A stretch of DNA of 64,000 bases from Salirhabdus sp. Marseille-P4669 (GTDB taxonomy: Bacteria; Bacillota; Bacilli; Bacillales; Alkalibacillaceae), in NCBI RefSeq assembly GCF_900240405.1, contig NZ_OEQK01000003.1:62001-126000 (forward strand), written 5' to 3'. Positions within the stretch are counted from its first letter, which is position 1. Every line of letters begins with the position of its first letter. Both the position numbers and the translations under genes were made by a program. Positions 1 through 10,700 of the stretch are shown one piece after another. Below the pieces are notes generated by a model. The model did not search any database. It was not told the origin of the DNA and saw only the letters and a list, made by a program, of their open reading frames with translations.

Positions 1-12
1 TAGATTTTTCAT
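1..12 (-). CDS. Possible start of an off-window gene
   Basis: On the minus strand an ATG at 12-10 is followed by codons for K, N and L before the window ends. A GGGGGT box lies about seven bases upstream. Only four codons are visible, so neither the gene nor its product can be identified. The good ribosome binding site is the only support. Confidence 0.3.
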
Positions 13-234
13 TCTATTTACCCCCATATATAATTTTTTTTATTTGTATTTACCAGGCTGGCTGTCTCCCGATTGGAGGATATTTGGTTTAGATTGAATG
101 ATTGCTTTGTTTTTCCTTTGCTTCGTTCAATCAGCCATTTTGCAACGTTTTCCTCGCTGCTTATGTATAATAGCATGGATTGCAAATAAAAAGCACTATG
201 ATGTTTTTGGTAGGATTGGAAGGTGTGTTAGTAG

Positions 235-588
235 ATGGATATTATTAGAAATGACCAGAGAATCTTCTTTCCTCTCGATATTTATCGATATGATACGTTT
301 TTTAAACGTTTTAAGGGATTAATGTTTCGATTAAAGCCAATTACGAAAGAAGGAATCCTGTTAATCCCGTGTAATTCGATACATATGTTCTTTATGTTTT
401 TTTCAATTGATGTTGTGTTTCTGAACAAAGACAATTCCGTCATTAAAATATACCCTTACGTAAAACCTTGGCGCGTTATCCCGCCGGTAAAAGGTGCAAA
501 TGCTGCAATTGAGTTACCAAAGGGAACAATAGACACCTACAATATAACAATTGGAGATCGTTTCATAATAGAAAAAAGCAAAAATTAG
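235..588 (+). CDS. DUF192 family protein
   Basis: A 117-residue protein resembling the DUF192 (COG1430) family, small beta-rich proteins of unknown function found in bacteria and archaea. The middle carries the family-like stretch IPCNSIHMFFMFFSIDVVFL followed by an IKIYPYVKPWRVIPPVKGA-type segment and a C-terminal IDTYNITIGDRFII strand. There is no signal peptide; most DUF192 proteins of other phyla are secreted, while short Bacillaceae copies like this one look cytoplasmic. The start is supported by GGAAGGTG nine bases upstream. A TATAAT lies at 166-171 with only a poorly spaced TTGCAA upstream, so the promoter is uncertain. A short hairpin (TTAGGG/CCCTAA, about 585-600) follows the stop but has no T run. 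It stands alone. Confidence 0.75.
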   Translation: MDIIRNDQRIFFPLDIYRYDTFFKRFKGLMFRLKPITKEGILLIPCNSIHMFFMFFSIDVVFLNKDNSVIKIYPYVKPWRVIPPVKGANAAIELPKGTIDTYNITIGDRFIIEKSKN

Positions 589-685
589 GGTTTGTCCCTA
601 ACTTCAGCTTTCCTTTAATTTATGAATAAGACAACCAGTAAACTGCATACATCTTTCCTATCTATTTTATAGGAGGTGTCTCAGT

Positions 686-808
686 ATGTTTAAAGGACTT
701 GATATAAAAATGGTATCCTTTCTTGCAGTTTCCTTTTGGAACGATTATTGGTTTTTGTATAAAGTTCCGAGGATTGAATATTGGGAGTTAAACAAACCTT
801 CCGAATAA
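686..808 (+). CDS. Small ORF, possibly frameshifted membrane peptide
   Basis: A 40-codon ORF begins eight bases after a near-perfect AGGAGGTG. The first 17 residues read MFKGLDIKMVSFLAVSF. The rest is rich in W and Y and looks unlike a natural continuation. Removing one T in the run near 733-736 would give GTIIGFCIKFRGLNIGS, completing a coherent hydrophobic segment and ending at a TAA two codons earlier. The locus may therefore be a real small membrane protein, a broken one, or a sequencing error. I do not recognise a family. Confidence 0.4.
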   Translation: MFKGLDIKMVSFLAVSFWNDYWFLYKVPRIEYWELNKPSE

Positions 809-810
809 TG

Positions 811-1758
811 CTAAAGAATGTAATCTTCTACCTTTCCTAATTCCACATTACCACCAGACAACACGGATACAATTTGTTTGTTTTCAACCCCTAATTTTCT
901 GTACATTGCCGCAGCTACAACAGTTGCACTGGATGGCTCGACGAGTTGCTTCATACGTTCCAAAATAAATGTAAACGCCCCACGAATCTCTTCTTCTGAT
1001 ACAACTACAATATCATCTACATACTTTTGAACAATTGGAAATGTAAGCTCTCCTGGTTGTGAAGTTCGTAATCCATCAGCAATGGTACTCGATCCTCCAA
1101 TTGAGGTTATTTGTTTATTTTGTAGCGACAAGTATGTATCATTGGCGATTTCTGGTTCAACGGCAATTACTTTAACACAAGGCTTACTTTCTTTGATTGC
1201 TGTTAAGATACCGGAAATTAGACCTCCTCCTCCTACTGGTACTAAAACCATATCCACATGTTCCATTTGTTCTAAAATTTCAAGACCAATTGTGCCTTGG
1301 CCAGCCATTATGTAAGGGTCGTCATATGGTGGGATAAAGACACCGTTCTCTTTTTCCGCAATTTCTTTTGCTCTAGGGATTCTTTCAGTGGAAGTAGTTC
1401 CACATTTTTCAATAGATGCTCCATAAGCTCGAATGGCATGTATTTTTGGTAATGCAGCGTCTTCTGGAATCACAATTTTTGCTTTTATTCCTAGCTGCTG
1501 GGCTATATATGCTACTGCTTGACCATGGTTACCAGATGATGCAGCAGTTACATATTTAGCACCATGCCTTGCTTCATGCATAACCTTGTTCGCAGCTCCT
1601 CTAATCTTAAAGGAACCTGTTTTTTGTAAATGTTCACACTTCATAAAAATTTTATTCCCACATTTCTCTGATAATTGTTTCGATGTCATGAGAGGAGTTG
1701 TATGGATAGTATCTTGAATCGTCTCTCTCGCCTTTTGAATATCGAATAAGTTGATCAA
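811..1758 (-). CDS. Threonine/serine dehydratase (PLP-dependent)
   Basis: A fold-type II PLP enzyme of 315 residues that would deaminate threonine to 2-oxobutanoate and ammonia, possibly also serine. The PLP lysine sits in TGSFKIRGAANK (about K51), SSGNHGQAVA is the substrate loop, VPVGGGGLISG the phosphate-binding glycine loop, and SVLSGGNVE closes the active site. It ends right after the catalytic domain and lacks the C-terminal ACT-like regulatory domain of biosynthetic IlvA, so it fits the short, catabolic TdcB-like class. A serine racemase-like role cannot be excluded. The start is TTG behind GGGGGAG with short spacing; no ATG start is available nearby. It is monocistronic and faces the preceding genes. 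Confidence 0.85.
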   Translation of the reverse strand: MINLFDIQKARETIQDTIHTTPLMTSKQLSEKCGNKIFMKCEHLQKTGSFKIRGAANKVMHEARHGAKYVTAASSGNHGQAVAYIAQQLGIKAKIVIPEDAALPKIHAIRAYGASIEKCGTTSTERIPRAKEIAEKENGVFIPPYDDPYIMAGQGTIGLEILEQMEHVDMVLVPVGGGGLISGILTAIKESKPCVKVIAVEPEIANDTYLSLQNKQITSIGGSSTIADGLRTSQPGELTFPIVQKYVDDIVVVSEEEIRGAFTFILERMKQLVEPSSATVVAAAMYRKLGVENKQIVSVLSGGNVELGKVEDYIL

Positions 1759-1874
1759 CTTTCTCCCCCTTTTCTAGCTATATCATACTTTATGGGCAAT
1801 TTTAGGTAAAGCTAAACCACAGGATGAGGATTACAAAATTCCATAAAATAAAGGAGAAAGGGGTATGTAATCAT

Positions 1875-2078
1875 ATGAAGAAAAAATATAACATTCAGCA
1901 AAAGCTTGAGACAAATGCACCAAAGAAGTCAGAAATCTCTGTCCAGCCGTCCTTCGATGTTACAGCAGATCACCAAGAAACATTTCCTGGTGATTCAGTT
2001 GAAGAACATAAACGTCTAGAATCCGCTAATAAGCAAATTGGAAAAGATGAAATAGAACAGCAGCTGCATAATTTATAG
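1875..2078 (+). CDS. Small hydrophilic hypothetical protein
   Basis: A 67-residue, highly charged protein starting MKKKYNIQQKLETNAPKK, with no membrane segment, cysteines or recognisable domain. The ORF is open back to an ATG at 1824, but AAAGGGG at 1857-1863 gives a better spaced ribosome binding site for the ATG at 1875. It is followed immediately by a strong bidirectional terminator. Its composition resembles small spore-associated or stress proteins, but I do not recognise a family. Confidence 0.6.
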   Translation: MKKKYNIQQKLETNAPKKSEISVQPSFDVTADHQETFPGDSVEEHKRLESANKQIGKDEIEQQLHNL

Positions 2079-2083
2079 ATAAT

Positions 2084-2118
2084 AAAAGTTCCGCCTACTA
2101 TGTAGACGGAACTTTTTT
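2084..2118. terminator. Bidirectional terminator
   Basis: The arms AAAAGTTCCGCCTAC and GTAGACGGAACTTTTTT form a stem of about 15 pairs with one mismatch and a three-base loop. A and T runs flank it on both sides. It ends the small ORF at 1875 and the convergent kinase gene, whose stop lies inside the right arm. Confidence 0.88.
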
Positions 2119-3889
2119 AACCTCGTTCTGGTTTTGGTAAGACAATATGAAATTCAGTTCCCTTATTTTCAACACTTTCAACAAAGACGTTGCCTCGATG
2201 GCTTTCAACAATTTTAAAACTAGTCATCAACCCAAGTCCAGTCCCTGATGTTTTTGTCGTATAAAATGGTTCTCCAATTCGTTTTAGCTTTTCTGGTTTT
2301 ATGCCTACACCTGTATCTTGAATTCGAATGTCTATTTGGTTCTCCTCTTCCGTAATATTAACAAAGAGGTCGCCACCATTTGGCATTGCCTCAATAGCAT
2401 TTTTAACAAAATTTAAAAATACCTGTTTCATTCTATTTTCATCAATAACTGCATTTATTTCCTCGCGATTATATGTGAATTGTAAATTTATCTTCCCTTT
2501 TCTAGCCTCATAATCTAATAAGGAAAGGACATCTTTCATAACAGGGATAATATTTTGTATCTCCACTTTATCTACAGTTGGTTTTGCTAAAACCATAAAA
2601 TCTTCAACGATGGTATCGACACGCTCAATTTCATCAAGAATAATTTCTAAATACTCTTTTCTTTCTTTATTGTCCTCATCCAATGTAAGAAATTCAGCAT
2701 ATCCCTTCATCGAAGTTAATGGATTTCGAATCTCATGTGCGACACCTGCAGCTAATTGACCAACAACTGCTAACTTATCGGATCGATGAATGAGCTCCTC
2801 TGTTTTTTTCTTTTCCGTTATATCATTCCGAATGGCCAAATATTGATAAGGTTTTCCTTTACTATTCATAAACGGAACAATTGTTGTATCTACCCAATAA
2901 TAAGATCCGTCTTTTGCTCTGTTGCGAATTTCCCCTTTCCACACATGCCCAGTCCCAATTGTCTTCCATAGTTCTTTAAAAAAGGATTTCGGATGATAGC
3001 CTGAATTCAGGATTCGATGATTTTGCCCGATAATCTCTTCTTTACTATATTTAGATATTTCCACAAATTTATCATTTGCATACGTAATCCTACCTCTTGG
3101 ATCTGTAATTGCTACAATGGAGGAAACATCGAGCGCAGCAGAAATATCTCGGATATAGGTGTCTCGTCTCTCTAATCGTTTGCTTATAAGTGTGTTGGTG
3201 AGTAATAATCCTCCTAGCATAAGTAAGGAAATAAACAATGCAATATATATGGCAATCGATTGTCCAGCAAAATTATTTTCTAACCCACTGTTATTCCCAC
3301 TTTTGATCGTAGCTGCAACAGTTAAAGCGTAATATGCTTGTCCTGCGCCAATAGTAATCAGGATACTACTTAGAGGTCTTATCCATCCTTTTTTTGGACC
3401 TGTTGCTGTAGTGGAATACAGCAACCAAAAAGTAATTAGAAAAGATGCAAATACAATCGTTAACGATATGACGGTTACAATAAGATTGTATTGAATAGAC
3501 AAGTGTAAGGAAAAAACACCAAATAAATGCGTGCTTACTACTGCTGTTGTCATAAATAAACTACCAAATAACAAATGAAACATATGGATACGTTTATTTA
3601 AAAATAGATAAAATGATGTATAAGTAAATGTAATCCCAATAATGAACGATAATATTGCTGATGGAATGTCATACGAAACAAACGCATTTTCATTGACCGA
3701 TGACATGATTAAAAAGTTCATGATCCATAGCCCAATGGACATAGAAGCTATGCCACCTAAAAATAAAAATTGACTATTCCGTTCGGTAGATTTCACAAGG
3801 GATAATAAATCTACAGAAGTGTATGTCGCCATAATGGTTAATATTATCGCAGTAATAAATAATATCGGTTCTGGTGATGGATTTATCAT
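2117..3889 (-). CDS. Sensor histidine kinase with MHYT-like and PAS domains
   Basis: A membrane histidine kinase of 590 residues from ATG 3889. GAAAGGAT eight bases upstream favours this start over the TTG at 3907. The first 240 residues hold seven or eight membrane helices. They match the three-repeat MHYT layout, for example GGIASMSIGLWIMNFLIM, but most of the Met/His ligands are replaced. A PAS domain follows (about 250-365: DPRGRITYANDKFVEIS and QYLAIRNDITEKK). Next come HisKA with phosphoacceptor His near 385 in GVAHEIRNPLTSMKGY and an HATPase_c domain with the N box, DTGVGI and GTGLGLMTS. The kinase part resembles Bacillus KinA-E and could feed the sporulation phosphorelay. No response regulator is adjacent, so this is an orphan kinase and its target is unknown. 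Confidence 0.85.
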   Translation of the reverse strand: MINPSPEPILFITAIILTIMATYTSVDLLSLVKSTERNSQFLFLGGIASMSIGLWIMNFLIMSSVNENAFVSYDIPSAILSFIIGITFTYTSFYLFLNKRIHMFHLLFGSLFMTTAVVSTHLFGVFSLHLSIQYNLIVTVISLTIVFASFLITFWLLYSTTATGPKKGWIRPLSSILITIGAGQAYYALTVAATIKSGNNSGLENNFAGQSIAIYIALFISLLMLGGLLLTNTLISKRLERRDTYIRDISAALDVSSIVAITDPRGRITYANDKFVEISKYSKEEIIGQNHRILNSGYHPKSFFKELWKTIGTGHVWKGEIRNRAKDGSYYWVDTTIVPFMNSKGKPYQYLAIRNDITEKKKTEELIHRSDKLAVVGQLAAGVAHEIRNPLTSMKGYAEFLTLDEDNKERKEYLEIILDEIERVDTIVEDFMVLAKPTVDKVEIQNIIPVMKDVLSLLDYEARKGKINLQFTYNREEINAVIDENRMKQVFLNFVKNAIEAMPNGGDLFVNITEEENQIDIRIQDTGVGIKPEKLKRIGEPFYTTKTSGTGLGLMTSFKIVESHRGNVFVESVENKGTEFHIVLPKPERG

Positions 3890-3970
3890 GATTTTATATC
3901 CTTTCAACCTTTAATGTACTGCTTTATTGTAAATCAAATAGATCAAAATGAAAAGATTACCCCTCATCTC

Positions 3971-5638
<1,668 letters not shown>

Positions 5639-5716
5639 TCAAATGCTCTATAGAGTATAACATTTTTTGCTAGGAAAAGATAGTTATGAGAAGGTATACT
5701 CCCTTATGTAAGAAAA

Positions 5717-5769
5717 AAAGCTAATGATTGATAGGAGGAACCTTTAGGCTTCCAGCAATCATTAGCTTT
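5717..5769 (-). terminator. cshA terminator
   Basis: The arms AAAGCTAATGATTG (5717-5730) and CAATCATTAGCTTT (5756-5769) are perfectly complementary across a 25-base loop. On the minus strand the stem is followed by a T run, placing it just behind the cshA stop. Confidence 0.85.
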
Positions 5770-5776
5770 CCTATTA

Positions 5777-7249
5777 TTATTTGTTACGATTACGTTTATT
5801 ATTGTTATTACGATCTTTATTATATCTTCCTTCTTTACCACGACGGTCTCTACGATCTCTACTCTTACGATCATAATTGCGGCGATCTCCTCGTCGATTG
5901 CGATTGCCATCATTCTTCGACTTTTTAGAACGAAGTGGCGCAACAGAAGTAAGATGTACTGGTGTTGTATCTGGTTCTTTGGTTAATAATTTTATAGCTG
6001 CGGATACAAGGGAGACCGAATCAATATCCTCTAATAAACCTTCAGCTAAAATTTTATATTCCTTTAAATCCCCACTCTCAGCAGTTTCCTTAAGCTGTTC
6101 TAATGCTGATTCTTTGTTTCCTGCAAGTACATCACTATATGTTGGGATCGACTTTCTCGCAATGCTCGTTTTCGTCACTTTTTCAATTGTACGTAAATGA
6201 TCCATCTCACGTGGTGTTACAAAGGTTACAGATAAACCTTTATTTCCAGCACGACCAGTACGACCAATACGGTGTACATAGCTTTCTGGATCCTGTGGAA
6301 TATCAAAGTTGTAAACATGTGTTACACCGGAAATATCTAAACCACGAGCAGCAACATCTGTTGCGACCATAATATCAATGGTTTGTTCTTTGAACAAGCG
6401 AATAACGTGATCTCGCTTCGCTTGTGATAAATCTCCGTGGATACCTTCTACAGAATATCCTCTCTTTTTCAATCCCTCTGTTAATTCATCTACACGTTTT
6501 TTCGTTCTACCAAAAACAATAGCGAGCTCTGGGGACTGAATATCAAGCAGTCTTGTTAATACGTCAAATTTTTGTTTCTCATTTACATCAATATAATGCT
6601 GCTCAATATTTTTAACAGTCATTTCCTTCGCTTTTACACGAATTAGCTCAGGGTCCTTCATAAATTTACGAGCTAATGCCTCAATTTTCGGAGGCATTGT
6701 TGCTGAGAACAACATTGTATGGTGCTCAGAAGTAATTTCCGATAAAATTTCTTCAATTTCATCAATGAATCCCATATTTAGCATTTCATCTGCTTCGTCA
6801 AGTACGACTGTATGAATATCATTAAGTCGAATGGTTTTTCGCTTAATATGGTCTATTAGACGACCAGGTGTTGCTGAAATTATTTGAGGACGTTTTTTCA
6901 ATGCACGGATTTGTCGATTAATATCTTGTCCGCCATAAATTGGCAATGTAAATATGTTTTTCTTGCTTCCGATACGATTTAACTCTTCTGCCACTTGTAC
7001 TGCAAGTTCACGGGTAGGAGCTAAAATAACCCCTTGAATATTTTTCTCGTCCTTTTTTAATTTCTCAATCATTGGAATACCAAAAGCAGTTGTTTTACCT
7101 GTACCTGTTTGGGCTTGACCAATTACATCTCTACCTGTTAAAGCAACCGGAATTGCCTGTGCCTGGATAGGAGATGGCGTTTCAAAACCCATCGCTGATA
7201 ATGCACTTAATGTTTCTTCACTGATGTCAAAGTCTTTAAAATTCTTCAA
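5777..7249 (-). CDS. cshA: DEAD-box RNA helicase CshA
   Basis: An ATP-dependent RNA helicase of 490 residues that unwinds RNA in cold adaptation, ribosome assembly and mRNA decay, where CshA associates with RNases including RNase J and RNase Y. All family motifs are present: the Q motif [14 protein letters not shown], Walker A AQTGTGKT (46-53), [16 protein letters not shown] (151-154), SATMPP, and [10 protein letters not shown] in the second RecA domain. The last 55 residues form a basic Arg/Asn/Asp-rich tail typical of RNA-binding extensions. The start is a TTG preceded by AAGGAG about 10 bases upstream; no ATG fits. A TATAAT at 7321-7316 (minus) could give a 60-base leader. rnjA lies in the same window. 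Confidence 0.95.
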   Translation of the reverse strand: MKNFKDFDISEETLSALSAMGFETPSPIQAQAIPVALTGRDVIGQAQTGTGKTTAFGIPMIEKLKKDEKNIQGVILAPTRELAVQVAEELNRIGSKKNIFTLPIYGGQDINRQIRALKKRPQIISATPGRLIDHIKRKTIRLNDIHTVVLDEADEMLNMGFIDEIEEILSEITSEHHTMLFSATMPPKIEALARKFMKDPELIRVKAKEMTVKNIEQHYIDVNEKQKFDVLTRLLDIQSPELAIVFGRTKKRVDELTEGLKKRGYSVEGIHGDLSQAKRDHVIRLFKEQTIDIMVATDVAARGLDISGVTHVYNFDIPQDPESYVHRIGRTGRAGNKGLSVTFVTPREMDHLRTIEKVTKTSIARKSIPTYSDVLAGNKESALEQLKETAESGDLKEYKILAEGLLEDIDSVSLVSAAIKLLTKEPDTTPVHLTSVAPLRSKKSKNDGNRNRRGDRRNYDRKSRDRRDRRGKEGRYNKDRNNNNKRNRNK

Positions 7250-7680
7250 TATTTCTCAATCTCCTTACAAATTTGTTATTTCCTATTGGCCGTAAAATTA
7301 TCTATCTCGTCAAGTATTATAACCTAATTGGTTACGTAAGCTTTGACAATTCATATGCGAATCATATACTACACTAAATTATTTAAGAGTTATCCATCTT
7401 TCTTTATCTCTTTTTATTTAAACGTTTACTACTGTTCATCATTTTCGATAATTCTACATCTTCAATAGGATTTCCAGTATTACGGAAGTCGAAAAGCCTC
7501 GTTATCCATTTATATGTTACCACTTATCGCAGGAACCATACGAAACGATTAAGGTATCATGACTATCCATTAAGTATGTAACAAATAACTGTATATCAAA
7601 CTTACCATACTTTAGCAATTTTAAAGTAAAATAGGATAAAAATCTAGTATTGGACACTTTTCAAAGCAAAACACGGAACA
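7250..7680. other. Intergenic region between cshA and dynA
   Basis: No convincing protein-coding ORF is visible in these 430 bases. The left end holds the cshA leader: AAGGAG near 7263 and a minus-strand TATAAT at 7316-7321 with no good -35. The plus strand carries a sigma-A-like promoter at 7343-7370. The stretch 7371-7680 between that promoter and the terminator is AT-rich and unassigned, and could be an untranslated RNA. Confidence 0.5.
7343..7370 (+). promoter_or_regulatory. Candidate sigma-A promoter on the plus strand
   Basis: A perfect TTGACA (7343-7348) and TATACT (7365-7370) are separated by 16 bases. No gene on the plus strand follows, only about 310 bases of non-coding DNA and then a terminator. 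It may drive a small RNA, or be a chance match in AT-rich DNA. Confidence 0.4.
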
Positions 7681-7728
7681 AAAAAGTACCTGACACATAC
7701 ATCGTAAACAAGTGTCAGGTACTTTTTT
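7681..7728. terminator. Bidirectional terminator beside dynA
   Basis: AAAAAGTACCTGACAC and GTGTCAGGTACTTTTTT are fully complementary with a 15-base loop. Runs of A and T flank the stem. It terminates dynA on the minus strand and would also stop any plus-strand transcript from 7370. Confidence 0.88.
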
Positions 7729-10700
7729 CTAAATATCTGCTTGTTCTTTTATTTGTTCATAAATATACTTCAATTGCTCTATATTCACGTTATCTGATAC
7801 GTTATATAGCAGCCCATCAAAATATTCAAATACCGATTTTTTCATTTTTTCTTTAACTCGCCTTTGTTCATTTTGACACTGTGGCAGGAAAAAGGCAACT
7901 AATTCTTGTTCTTTGTTCGTTAAAATGTTTTTTACAATCGGTTTCAGTAGCTTTTCGATTGCATCTTTCATCTGTTCTTTTTCGTTGGATTCAAAAAATG
8001 ATTTTGTATTTTTAAAAAGACTTAATGCTTTGTCGTATTTTCCATCGTTTGTTGCTTGTAAATCAACAGAAACTTGTGGAGATTCCAATACTACCTCAAA
8101 ATCGTCCGAAAAGGAGAAATCATATGCTTGCATTTCATCTTTTCTCTCTACTTCTTGCACCCAATCCACTATAGACTTCTTTATAAAGTTTTCAATACGA
8201 AGCGAGGTTGCTTGAAGCTCTTGGATAAGATCATGATTTAAATACGCTAAGAGTTCAGTAAATGCATGTTGGACCTCGATTTTCCCTTTTTTTCCGTTTG
8301 ATTTTATAGTGGACGGATTAATGCTCTCCTTAAAGAAATCCGAAAACCTAAAAAATAACCTTTGATGGATATAGTAAATAAGCTCTTCAATCTCTTGTTT
8401 AATGGACTGCTCCATCCGATCTGTTCCATACTGATCAATGATTGATGCTAAGTGTTGTTGGTCCTGTTCATATTTTCCTTTTATATTTTCCTTTTCCGCT
8501 TTATCTAGTGATGCAGAATTGATGTATTTTCTTAACATTGTCGTTACACGTTTTAAGTCATGAAAAGCAGACTGAACAAAAAGATAGGTTAAATCCTTAT
8601 CGATAAAAGCACTGAACTTTTCTTCAAAGGTTGAAATACCAGATGCTTTATCGGTTACGTTACCTTTCTTCTCCTCTATAGCGCGCTTACTGGATAGTGC
8701 GAACATCCTCGGACTACGAATACCATATTGACTCAGCTGTTCTTCCACATACGTACGGACGAGCTGTAATTCCTGTTCATCCTTCGCTAAATCTGCAGCA
8801 TTTATAATAAAGAACATTTTATCTAAACTAAATACATCCTTTACCCTACCAAGTTGTATTAAAAATTCACGATCTGCTCTGGAAAATGCATGATTATAAT
8901 AGGTTACAAACAATATAGCATCCGCATCTTTAATGTATTCAAACGCAACGTCTGTATGTCGTGCATTAACAGAATCTGCACCTGGCGTATCGACTAACGT
9001 AATGCTTTGGTCCGTAAAGGCACACTGATAAAATGTTTCCATCCATTCTACATAACAAGCAAACCTTTCCTCCGCTATAAAAGCCTTTGCTTCTTCTAAT
9101 GGTATGGAGATTTGCTGTCCTATTTGGTCCTTCACGTTATCATAGCCCAGTACTAAGGCTTGTAGAAAGGATAGATTTTTTGTTCCTTCTTCATCTACCA
9201 CCTTAGACAAATCCGTTGCATGTAGCCATTTTATTAATTCACCTAAAGAGTTGAAGGTTTGCTTTTGCTCACGAATGATTAGCTCTACATCCTGCAAAAG
9301 CTGACTTTCTTTCTTAAATTGGACCACAACCGTACCATGAGGATTTTCTTCTGTTGGTGGACTTATTTTATTAATCGTTGCAGTCGTTGGATTTGGTGAA
9401 ACAGGAAGAATGGCATCTCCTAATAACGCATTTGCAAACGATGATTTTCCTGCGCTGAATGCACCAAATAAAGCAACCGTAAAATGACGATTTTTTAAAC
9501 GTTTACTCTTTTTCTGTAAATCCTCTGATAATGTTGAAAATCCTTTCACTTTACTAATTAGTCTTACTGTATTATCTAGTATTTCTATCGTTTTATCTAC
9601 ATTTATCGAAACAGTTTTTTCCTTACTCCGTGAAGTCGTTTCTTGTTTTTCCTCGTTTTGCACAACATTTGCACTTAGATGCTCGATTGGCTCCACTTTT
9701 GCAAGCTCGTTTTGAATCGCTACATTGATTTGATCAACATAGTTCGTATTCGATTCACTTTTACCTTTTAAAATACGAATTAAAATTGTGTTCCTATTTT
9801 CTAACCTGTCATATATAGAATCTCGTTTTTGTTTTAAAATACTTACTTGTGCTTGTTGTTCTTGTAAAGCGTTTCTCTTTTGTTTCTTTTTGTCCGCTTC
9901 TTGTTTAATAAAAGCGAATATACGGTCCCAGATTGGAAAGGTCGCTTCTTTAACATATTTTTTAATATCTGCAGATACTTCTTCTGTGAATACAAGAACA
10001 TAATTCCCAGTTACCTCTGCACCTGGTTTAACGATTGATAGTAATTGTTCCTTTTCATATGAAACCGTAAAGTTTTGGATCTGTTGCATTAAACCTTCAT
10101 CGGAAATACGATATTCCTTTACAAATTTCATTAGTAAATCTCTTAAATGCATTTCCATTTGCCTTGAAGCAGTTTCAAGTAAAGATGTATAGAAATTGTT
10201 CAAACGCTCTTCTTTTACTTGTGCTGTTTTCTTTTTTGCAAATAGCATACCCGCTTTAAAGTCTCGTTGTTGAGATTCTATAAAATCTTTAGCCAATTCT
10301 CGATTTTCATATGGCATTAAATAGGCATTTTTTAATATACCATCCAAGCTTTCTCGGTAAGATTGTTCCGCATCACGTTCATCCTTTAATACATCTGCTT
10401 CTTCCTCACCAATAGTCAATTGTTCCAATTGGTCTGTCAATGTATCAATAGTGGATTGCTCCAAATCCGTTAAGTATGCAATGTGATCTTTAATGATTGT
10501 TTTCATCGAATGCTTAACGGTTTGTTCTACCATGCCTTCTATTTTCGAAGCATATTCGTTAAAACATTGCCTTACCTGATTAAATTCATTGTAGGGATGG
10601 GTTTGATTGCGCAACGAAGTATAATAGATATCATCCGGCTTAATTCCCCAATTCGTTAAAACGCTTTTTACGCTTTCTTGGAATGCTTGAAAGCTAAGCT

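Noticed and set aside
98-322. 74-codon frame at 98-322 overlapping the DUF192 gene
   Set aside because: It overlaps the better-supported DUF192 frame, lacks a good ribosome binding site and has a random-looking composition.
5704-5943. Minus frame over the cshA tail and terminator
   Set aside because: It runs through the terminator and overlaps the CshA basic tail, so it is a frame artefact.
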